The notes beneath the pieces are model-generated. The model saw nothing but the letters and a program-made list of their open reading frames with translations, was not told where the DNA came from and ran no database searches. DNA of 64,000 nt from Streptomyces sp. BK340 (GTDB lineage Bacteria; Actinomycetota; Actinomycetes; Streptomycetales; Streptomycetaceae), in assembly GCF_007827595.1 (NCBI RefSeq), contig NZ_VISR01000005.1, positions 186,001 to 250,000 of the forward strand, written 5' to 3'. Below, piece by piece: positions 8,739-16,500 of this stretch. Position 1 is the first letter of the stretch, and every line of letters begins with the position of its first letter. The translations under genes and the position numbers were made by a program.

Positions 8739-10028
8739 TCAAGCGGAAATCCGCTCGGATTCCAGGGATTTCGGGGACTCCGTCTCCGCGGGTGTCACGG
8801 GCTCCGTGACGTAGCAGCCGGCGGACTCCAGCGCGCGGATCGCCGCGAGATCGCGGTCGAGTTCCGCCTCGGTGTCCGCGACGAGCGAGACGTAGCCGGG
8901 CGAGGTCGCCATGTCGACGGTCCGGCGCACGGGCCGGCCCTCGCGGACGCCGGTGACCAGCCGCTCGAACGCGGGCAGGGCGGTGAAGCGGTCGTGCCAG
9001 GCCGTGGCGGTGCCGGCCCGGCCGTTGATCAGCCAGACGTTGCGGACGGTCCTGCTCCAGCGCACCTCGGTGTCCCGGAAGGTGCGGAAGCCCTCCGGGT
9101 CGGTGAGGGCGAGGGCGAGCAGTTCCACGTGCGAAGTGCCCGAGTGCCGCTCCAGGACGTCGGGCAGCATGGCCCCCATCAGCCGGGCCCCGGTCTCGAT
9201 GAGCACCGGCCCGTCGGCGGTGAGCATCACCTCGCTGTGCGCGGCCCCGTCGGTGATGCCGAGGGCGGTGACCGCCGCCACGACGTACTCGACCAGTCCG
9301 GCGACGTGCGGGGCGGTGAGCGGCAGCGGCTGCTGGTAGTCGTACAGCGGCGCGCCCTCGGGTCCGTGCGTCTTCGCCGACAGCCAGACGTCCGACACCT
9401 TCTGCACACCGTCCACGGCGACCGTGTTGACGATGTACTCGGTGCCGACCAGGTACTTCTGCACCACGGCCGACGGGTTGGGGTTGCCGAAGTAGTCGGT
9501 GCCGGCCATGACGGCCGCGGCGGCCGAACGGACGTCGTCCTCGGTGGTGCAGATGTGCACGTTGTCGGTGCCGGCGCTGGCGGCCGGCTTGACCACGACC
9601 GTGCCGCCCGCCGCCCGGAACCAGTCCACGGCGGCCTCGGGGTCGGTGGTGCTGAAGCCGACCGGTGCGGCCAGGCCCGCCGCGGCCAGGCGCCGGGCCA
9701 TGGCGTACTTGTTCCGCCGGGCCTCCACGCCCTCGAACCGGTTTCCGGGCAGGCCCAGTTCGTGGGCGAGGGTGTCGGCGAGGACCACCCCGCACTCGGT
9801 GCCGGCGACCACCCGGTCGACGCCGGCCTCCTTCAGGGCGCGGACGGCGTCGGCCGGGTCGGGGAAGTGGCCGAAGTCGTGGCTGTAGAGGGCGGGCCGG
9901 AAGGAGGGCAGCAGCCGGGGCGGGGGGATCTCCTGGCTGCGCAGGTGGACCACCTCCACACCCCGCTGCCCGAGCTTGTCGGCCAGCAGGCTGCCGGTCG
10001 AGTAGCCGTCGACGATCGCGATCTTCAC
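8739..10028 (-). CDS. ATP-grasp carboxylate-amine ligase 1
   Basis: 429 aa, ATP-grasp fold of the L-amino-acid ligase (BacD-like) group. The N terminus KIAIVDGYSTGSLLA is the pre-ATP-grasp domain; VVVKPAASAGTDNVHIC is the nucleotide-binding lysine loop, and VLIETGARLMGAM carries the metal-binding Glu. Such enzymes activate a carboxylate as acyl phosphate and form an amide with an amine. The GTG start overlaps the stop of the MFS gene (GTGA). It is a paralogue of the ligase at 12273-13535. With two ligases and one bimodular NRPS, peptide bonds are probably formed both on and off the assembly line. Confidence 0.87.
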   Translation of the reverse strand: MKIAIVDGYSTGSLLADKLGQRGVEVVHLRSQEIPPPRLLPSFRPALYSHDFGHFPDPADAVRALKEAGVDRVVAGTECGVVLADTLAHELGLPGNRFEGVEARRNKYAMARRLAAAGLAAPVGFSTTDPEAAVDWFRAAGGTVVVKPAASAGTDNVHICTTEDDVRSAAAAVMAGTDYFGNPNPSAVVQKYLVGTEYIVNTVAVDGVQKVSDVWLSAKTHGPEGAPLYDYQQPLPLTAPHVAGLVEYVVAAVTALGITDGAAHSEVMLTADGPVLIETGARLMGAMLPDVLERHSGTSHVELLALALTDPEGFRTFRDTEVRWSRTVRNVWLINGRAGTATAWHDRFTALPAFERLVTGVREGRPVRRTVDMATSPGYVSLVADTEAELDRDLAAIRALESAGCYVTEPVTPAETESPKSLESERISA

Positions 10029-11254
10029 TGGGTCACCCCCGCCTTCTCCAGATCCTGGTCCGCCTGCGCGGTGCGCTCGGTGTGCTCGGTGTTCTTCTGA
10101 CGGGAGCGCAGCCGCGCGTCGCAGACGTGGGCGAGGGCGGCGACGGCGGCTGCGGTCGCGCCGAACACGGCGAACGCGGCCTTGGGGCCGCCGTGGTCCA
10201 GGCCGGCGCCGGCCAGCGGGGAGCCGATCACGTTGCCGACGAGGATCGCGCTGGCGTAGGTGCCCATCGCCACGCCCTTGGTGCCCTCCGGTGCGATCCC
10301 GCTGACCGCGCCGGCGCTCGCGGACAGGGCCGGGGCGACGAACAGGTTGGCCGGGACGGCCAGCAGGCACAGCCAGTACCACTGGGTGGCCAGGCCGATC
10401 GGCATGCACAGCAGGCCGAGCACCGCGGTCAGCACGAACACCGACGGCGGACGCTTCATGGCGCCGTAGAGGAAGCCGCCGGCCACGGAGGCGACGCCCG
10501 CGAGGACCAGCAGCAGCCAGCTCCAGGCGAGCTGGCCGTGGCGCTGGAGCGTGCCGACGGCCGCGACCTCGAAGCCGACGACGGCGATGGAGGTGGCCAC
10601 CGTGACGCCGAGCGCGCACACCATGCGGGCCGTCAGCCAGCTGCGCAGACCGGGGGTGGGGCCGCCGGTGGGGCGGGCCTGCTGCAGCGGCGGGTCGAGC
10701 ACCAGGTAGGCCACGCCCACCAGCAGTTGGAGGCCGCCCATCACGAGGAACGCCACGGTCGGGGAGGCGGTCGAGGCGAGCAGGATGCCGATGGTCGGGC
10801 CGGCCATGTAGGCGATGTCGGTCGTCATCGCGTCGACCGCGTAGGCGGTGTGCCGGTTCTCATCGGTGACCAGGCCGGCCAGGGCCAGCCGGATCACCGT
10901 GAAGGCGGGCAGCGTGGTCAGGCCGCCGAGGAACGCGGCGCCCAGCAGGACGGGGTAGGGCAGGAAGTGGGCCAGGCTCCAGAACACCGCCTGGGCGGTC
11001 ACCAGCAGGCCGAAGACCCGGCGCAGTCCGTAGCGGTCCAAGCCGCGGCCCTGGAGCGGGGCGCCGAGGCCGGCGCCCGCCGTCCAGCAGGCGGCGACCA
11101 GGCTGCCCGCGGCGAAGCCCCGGTGCAGATGGCCCACGATGTGCAGGATGAGGACCGTGGAGATGCCGAGGCCGGGCATCTTGGCCAGCAGTCCGATCAC
11201 CATCAGCGACCGCAGGCCGGGTTCGGCGAGCAGCCGTCGGTAGGTCGAGAACAT
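10025..11254 (-). CDS. MFS transporter (probable product exporter)
   Basis: 409 aa, integral membrane protein with about 12 hydrophobic segments and a short charged C-terminal tail. It starts at an ATG with a good ribosome binding site (AGGAGA, spacing 6). It sits between the diiron oxygenase gene and the first ATP-grasp gene, with a 4-bp overlap downstream. Placement inside the biosynthetic operon argues for export of the product and possibly self-resistance; substrate unknown. Confidence 0.9.
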   Translation of the reverse strand: MFSTYRRLLAEPGLRSLMVIGLLAKMPGLGISTVLILHIVGHLHRGFAAGSLVAACWTAGAGLGAPLQGRGLDRYGLRRVFGLLVTAQAVFWSLAHFLPYPVLLGAAFLGGLTTLPAFTVIRLALAGLVTDENRHTAYAVDAMTTDIAYMAGPTIGILLASTASPTVAFLVMGGLQLLVGVAYLVLDPPLQQARPTGGPTPGLRSWLTARMVCALGVTVATSIAVVGFEVAAVGTLQRHGQLAWSWLLLVLAGVASVAGGFLYGAMKRPPSVFVLTAVLGLLCMPIGLATQWYWLCLLAVPANLFVAPALSASAGAVSGIAPEGTKGVAMGTYASAILVGNVIGSPLAGAGLDHGGPKAAFAVFGATAAAVAALAHVCDARLRSRQKNTEHTERTAQADQDLEKAGVTQ

Positions 11255-11262
11255 GTCGTCTC

Positions 11263-12276
11263 CTAGGCCTTGGCGGCCGGTTCGTCCCAGGGCCAGTCCA
11301 CCTGTCCCAGGAGGTCCATCTCCGAGAGCAGGCCGCGCAGCCCGCTGAAGTCGCGCACCAGGTTCCGGCGGCCCGCGTCCTGCTGCACCTCGGCGATCAT
11401 CCGGTCGGCGCCGGTGACCCCGTGCAGGGCGAGGATGTGCTGCCAGGTCCGGTAGTCGTTGGCGACGAACGCCTCCAGGCCGGTGAGCATGGTGTCCACG
11501 AAGAACCTGCGCTGGTCGGCGGAGAGGAAGTCGTAGACGGTCTTGGCGAGTTCGCCGGTGATGGCGGAGTGGCAGATCTCGTCGCGGTTGTGCAGCTTCA
11601 CCGTGGTGGAGTTGATCTCCTGGATGTCCGGGTCGTCGGACAGCAGGTGCAGATAGGCGCTGATCGACGTCTCGGAGACGGTGGCGAAGGCCAGCGTGGT
11701 GAGCTTGCGCTGCCACTCCTCGCTGCAGGCGGCCCGCAGTTCCTCGTGCCGGTGCACGATGTGCGGGGCGGGCAGCACCGTGTCCGGCAGCGTGATGCCC
11801 CGCTTCTGCCGCGTGATCGTGCTGGCGTTGAGGTGCATCAGCGTGTGGTACTGCTCGTCGACCATGGCCTGGGCCAGCGACGTCTCCAGCGCGGGCCCGC
11901 CCAGGGAGGGGAACTCGCCCTCGATGACGTAGGCGAACGCCGGGTTGGCGATGCGCTGTTCGGCCATGATGGTGTGCCGGTTGTAGGCGAGCCAGGACCA
12001 GCTCAGCATCGACCGGCGCACCTCGGGCGGCAGCCCGTCCCAGACGGGGTGGCCGACGAACGGGACGATCCGCTCCGGGTAGTCCGGGCGCGCCGCGTCG
12101 AACAGGTCCTCCAGCTCGGGCTCCTTGCGCTTGACCGCGGCACGCCGCTGCCAGTTGCCGGCCAGGCGGGTGATGACGGCGTTCTCCACCGGGTCGGCGG
12201 GGTCGTACGGCGGGAAGCCGGGGATCTCGACCAGGCCGCCGGTGTGCGGGGCGTCGTTCAGGGTGATGGTGGTCAT
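11263..12276 (-). CDS. AurF-type diiron N-oxygenase
   Basis: 337 aa, ferritin-like diiron oxygenase of the p-aminobenzoate N-oxygenase (AurF) family. All seven AurF ligand positions can be placed with nearly the same spacing: E106, E141, H144, E202, H229, E233 and H236 (in VDEQYH, SETSIS and HNRDEICH). AurF has E101, E136, H139, E196, H223, E227 and H230. The family oxidises amines stepwise to hydroxylamine, nitroso or nitro. The ATG start overlaps the stop of ATP-grasp ligase 2 (ATGA). With a YqcI/YcgG domain in the same operon, two separate N-oxidation steps are possible, for example toward a diazeniumdiolate, azoxy, nitro or hydroxylamine group; which one is not decidable here. Confidence 0.92.
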   Translation of the reverse strand: MTTITLNDAPHTGGLVEIPGFPPYDPADPVENAVITRLAGNWQRRAAVKRKEPELEDLFDAARPDYPERIVPFVGHPVWDGLPPEVRRSMLSWSWLAYNRHTIMAEQRIANPAFAYVIEGEFPSLGGPALETSLAQAMVDEQYHTLMHLNASTITRQKRGITLPDTVLPAPHIVHRHEELRAACSEEWQRKLTTLAFATVSETSISAYLHLLSDDPDIQEINSTTVKLHNRDEICHSAITGELAKTVYDFLSADQRRFFVDTMLTGLEAFVANDYRTWQHILALHGVTGADRMIAEVQQDAGRRNLVRDFSGLRGLLSEMDLLGQVDWPWDEPAAKA

Positions 12277-13535
12277 CGGGTCTCCTCGCCCCGCTCGATG
12301 TCGTAGAACTCGGGGCCGTCCAGGTAGCAGAGGGCGTTGACGTCGCGTTCCACGACCTCGGCCGACGGGTGGGCGAAGCCGATCGCGAGGGTCTTGGTCG
12401 AGTCGTCGACGGTGCGGACGACGGCGTCGCCGGGCCGCACGAACATCTCCACGTTGTTGAAACTCTCCATGCCGCGGACGACGTCCAGCAGGGGGTAGGA
12501 GCGCAGGGTGCCCGCGACCGGCGCCGTCGGCCAGCACACCGACACATGGCGCTCGAGCCGGTAGGGGCGCTGGTGGGTGGCGAGGAACCGCTCGGGGTGC
12601 AGGTACGCCTCCACGGTCCAGCCGATCTGCGACTCCCCGGCGCCGAGTTCGGCGTAGTAGGGGGTGTTCGCGCCGGCCATGCGGGCACCGACCTCGACCA
12701 GGCACGGCCCCTCGGCGGTGACGATGACCTCCAGGTGGGCGGGGCCGTGCCGGATGCCGAGGGCGTCGAGCACCTGCTGCGCGTACTCGGTCAGCTCGCG
12801 GCGGACCGGGGCGTCGTGGGCGATCAGGTGGCCGCCGGCGATGCGGTCGCGGACCCCGGGCACCGACATCTTGCTGTACTTCCAGATGTCGGTGACCCGG
12901 TGGTGGCCGTCCCGGCTGACGGTGTCGACCACGTACTCGGCGCCGACCAGGTACTCCTGGGCCACGGCCGCGGTGTTGGACTCGGAGAAGACGGTGGTGC
13001 TCGCGAGGATCGCCTTGAGCGCGACCGCCGAGTCCTCCGGGGTGTCGCAGACGGCGACACCGTCGTTGGCGGCGCTGCGCAGCGGCTTGACCACGATCCG
13101 GCCGCCGACCTCGCGGTGGAAGTCCATCAGCTCCCGCGGGTCGCTGACCAGCTTCTGCCGGGCGCCGCGCACGCCCGCCGCCTTGATCGTCTCGATCATG
13201 ACGAACTTGTCGCGGCGGGCGGGCGAGAGCCGGGTGCCGTTGGTGGGGACGCCCAGCGCCTCGCTGAGCGCGTCGGCCAGTTCGACGCCGTACTCGCCGG
13301 CCGCGACGACCGCGACGGGCGCGTGCCGGGCGACGGCCCGGACGGTGTCGGCCGGCACGCCCCGGTGGACGATGTCGTCGCTGAAGGCACTGGTGTCGAA
13401 GGCACCCCGGTAGCACTGGGGAACCTCCTCGGTGCTCTGTACGCGTACGACGTCGCAGCCGCTGTCCAGGAACGCCTGGACGAGCGCGTAGCTGGACGGG
13501 TACGCGTCGACCAGGACGACGCTGGGGTTGCTCAT
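12273..13535 (-). CDS. ATP-grasp carboxylate-amine ligase 2
   Basis: 420 aa from ATG 13535. It has the same ATP-grasp architecture as the 8739-10028 protein: an N-terminal SVVLVDAYPSSYAL fold, the IVVKPLRSAANDGVAV nucleotide loop and CLVEVGARMAGANTPYY metal site. Two in-frame GTG codons at 13559 and 13574 offer longer N termini; the latter overlaps the NRPS stop (GTGA), and both lie in a perfect 15-bp tandem duplication that inserts five codons. I prefer ATG because it begins where the conserved domain begins. Likely role: amide bond formation to an amino acid such as diaminopropionate, before or after the NRPS steps. Confidence 0.87.
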   Translation of the reverse strand: MSNPSVVLVDAYPSSYALVQAFLDSGCDVVRVQSTEEVPQCYRGAFDTSAFSDDIVHRGVPADTVRAVARHAPVAVVAAGEYGVELADALSEALGVPTNGTRLSPARRDKFVMIETIKAAGVRGARQKLVSDPRELMDFHREVGGRIVVKPLRSAANDGVAVCDTPEDSAVALKAILASTTVFSESNTAAVAQEYLVGAEYVVDTVSRDGHHRVTDIWKYSKMSVPGVRDRIAGGHLIAHDAPVRRELTEYAQQVLDALGIRHGPAHLEVIVTAEGPCLVEVGARMAGANTPYYAELGAGESQIGWTVEAYLHPERFLATHQRPYRLERHVSVCWPTAPVAGTLRSYPLLDVVRGMESFNNVEMFVRPGDAVVRTVDDSTKTLAIGFAHPSAEVVERDVNALCYLDGPEFYDIERGEETR

Positions 13536-13545
13536 GTTCGTCTCT

Positions 13546-13575
13546 CTCTGTGTGCTCACGCTCTGTGTGCTCACG
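13546..13575. repeat. Perfect 15-bp tandem duplication at the NRPS / ATP-grasp junction
   Basis: CTCTGTGTGCTCACG occurs twice in direct succession (13546-13560 and 13561-13575). Each copy carries a GTGA on the minus strand; the right-hand copy contains the NRPS stop. The result is two possible coupled GTG starts, in frame with the ATG at 13535. Confidence 0.95.
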
Positions 13576-16500
13576 CCGCCGCCTCGACGGCCTTCGCGAG
13601 GCCCGCGACGGTCGGATTGCGGAAGACCAGGACCGGGGAGACGCGGTGGCCGAGCCGCTCGCTCAGCCGGGCCGCGACCGCGGTGATGGCCAGCGAGTTG
13701 CCGCCGACGTCGAAGAAGTTGTCGTCCGGCCCGAAGACCCCGTCGAAGCCCAGGCACTCCTGCCAGACCTCGGCCACCAGCGTCTGCTCCTCGGTGGTGT
13801 GCTCCCGGCCGGTCGCGGGCGCGCCGGCCGGCCGCGGGTCGGGCAGTGCGTCCCGGTCGACCTTGCCGTTCGGGGTGAGCGGGATCTCCGCGACGACCGT
13901 GAAGCCCTGCGGCAGCATGTACGGCGGCAGCCGGTCCGCCAGGTGCGCCCGCAGCCCGGCCGCGTCCGCGTCCCGCACCGGCGGCTCGGGGATCACGTAG
14001 GCGGCGAGCTGCTCCACCCCCGTGCTGGTCCGGCGCACCGCGACCGCGCAGTCCGCGACCGCCGGGTGGTCGCGCAGCGCCGACTCGATCTCGCCGAGTT
14101 CGATGCGGTAGCCGCGCACCTTGACCTGGTGGTCGTTGCGGCCGAGGAAGACCAGGTTGCCGTCGGGCAGCAGCCGTACGACGTCACCGGTGGCGTACAT
14201 GCGGGCGCCCGGCTCCTCGGCGAACGGGTCGGGCAGGTACGCCTGCGCGGTGCGCGCCGGCTTGCCCAGGTAGCCGCGGCCGACCGCGCTGCCGCCGACG
14301 TACAGCTCGCCCCGGCAGCCCGGGACCACCGGGCGCAGCCGGTCGTCCAGGACGTACAGGCGGGCGTTGTCGGTGGCCTGGCCGAACGGGACGCTCGGCC
14401 GGTGCGCGTGCCGGTCGACCAGGTCCTCGGTGATCGGGCAGAACGCGGAGGTGACGGTCGCCTCGGTGGGGCCGTACTCGTTGAAGACGCGGCAGCCGGG
14501 GCGGGTGACCTCCAGGATGCGCCGGGCCACGTCGTGGGGGACTGCCTCGGCGCCGGTGAACACCAGCCGCACGGAGGCCAGGTGGGCCGTGCAGTCCGCG
14601 CCGGACTCCAGCAGGATGCGCATCTGCGAGGGTGTCGCGTTCAGCGTGGTGATGCCGCGCTCGGACACCTCGCGCAGGAACGCCTCCGGGTCGTAGGCGG
14701 CCGTGGGGCCCGCCAGGTGCAGCTGGGCGCCGGAGACCAGGCACTGGAAGATCTCCCACACCGAGTTGTCGAACGCCACCGAGTGGTTCAGCAGCGCCCG
14801 GTCGTCGCCGGTCAGGCGGCACAGCCGCTGGTTCCAGGCGAGGAAGCCGGTGATGTTGGCGTGGGTGATGGCCACGCCCTTGGGCTTGCCGGTGGATCCG
14901 GACGTGTAGATCACGTAGGCCAGGTGGTGGGGCTGCGCCTCGTCGGCCGGCCCGGGCTCGGGCAGGCCGCCGGGCTCCTGGGCGACGGGGACCACCCGGA
15001 CCGAGCCGTCGAACAGGCCCGCCGAGGGGTGTCCGGGGTCGGCCACCACCAGGCGTACGCCGGAGTCCTCCAGCAGGTACTGCAGGCGGTCCGCCGGGTA
15101 GCCGGGGTCGAGCGGCACATAGGCGCCGCCGGCCTTCAGGACGCCCAGCAGGGCGACCACCAGTTCCACCGATCGCTCCAGGCACACACCGACCAGCTGC
15201 TCGGGCCCGACGCCCTGCGCGCGCAGCGCACGGGCCAGCGCGGCGGCCCGCCGGTCGGTCTCGGCGAAGGTCAGCGAGGTGCCGTCGCCCGCCACGCACA
15301 CCGCGTCCGGGGTGGTGCGCACCTGCCGCTCCCACATCCGCACCAGGGTGCTCGGCTCGGGCAGCGGCTCGGCGAGGTCACCGGCGGCCAGGGCGCGCAG
15401 TTCCCCGGCGGAGAGGATCTCCAGCTCCGACAGCCGGGCGCCGCGGTCCGCCACCATCTGCTCGATCACCCGCAGCAGGTGCCGGCCGAGACCCTCGACG
15501 AAGTCCTCGTCGAACAGGTCGGTCGCGTACTCGACGGAGATGCTGAGGCCGCCGTCGCCCACCGCGTGGTCGGTCACGTCGAACGCCAGGTCGAAGCGGG
15601 CGGAGCCGAGGCGGCCCTCCAGCTCCTTGCGGTCGTACACCTCCGGCAGGGCGCCCGCCGGGGGCTCCTCGTGCAGGGCGAACAGCACCTGGAAGAGCGG
15701 GTTGCGGCTCAGGTCGCGCTCCGGGCACAGCTCCGCCACCAGCTTCTCGAACGGCAGCTCCTGGTGCGCGTGGGCGTCCCGGGCCACCTCCCGCACCCGG
15801 CCGAGCAGTTCGGACCAGGTGGGGTCGCCGCTCAGGTCGGTGCGCAGCACCGCCGTGTTGACGAAGTAGCCGCACATCCCGGCGGTCTCCGGGCGCGGCC
15901 GGCCGCCCATCAGGGTGCCGACGGCCACGTCGGTCTCGTCGGCGTACCGGCCGAGCAGCACCTGCAGCGGGGCCAGCAGACCCATGAACAGGGTGACGCC
16001 CTCGGCACGGCAGGCCGCCCGCAGTTGTTCGGCCTGCCCGGCCGGGACGCGCAGGAACGTCCGCCGGCCGCGGTGGCTCGCGACGGCCGGGCGGGGCCGG
16101 CTGGTGGGCAGTTCCAGCGCGGGCACCCCGGCCAGCCGCTCCCGCCAGTGGGCGAGCAGCCGCTCCAGTTCGGCGCCGCTGATCCGCTCGTGCTCCCACT
16201 GGGCGAAGTCGGCGTAGGTCACCGGCAGCGGTGCCGGGGACGGCCGGCGACCTGCGCGCAGGCCGGCATAGAGGTCGCCGAGTTCGCGCACCAGCAGGTC
16301 CACCGAGGTCCCGTCGCAGGCGATGTGGTGGATCGTCAGCAACAGCACGTCCCGCCCGGGGGTGCGCAGCACGTCCGCGCGCAGCAGGGGTGCCCGGTCG
16401 AGGGCGAAGGGCGCGCGGATCCGCTCGGTCAGCAGCGTCCGGAGCTCCTCCTCGGTCACCTCCGTGCACGGCACCCGGACGTGCGCGGTCTCGCGGAGCT

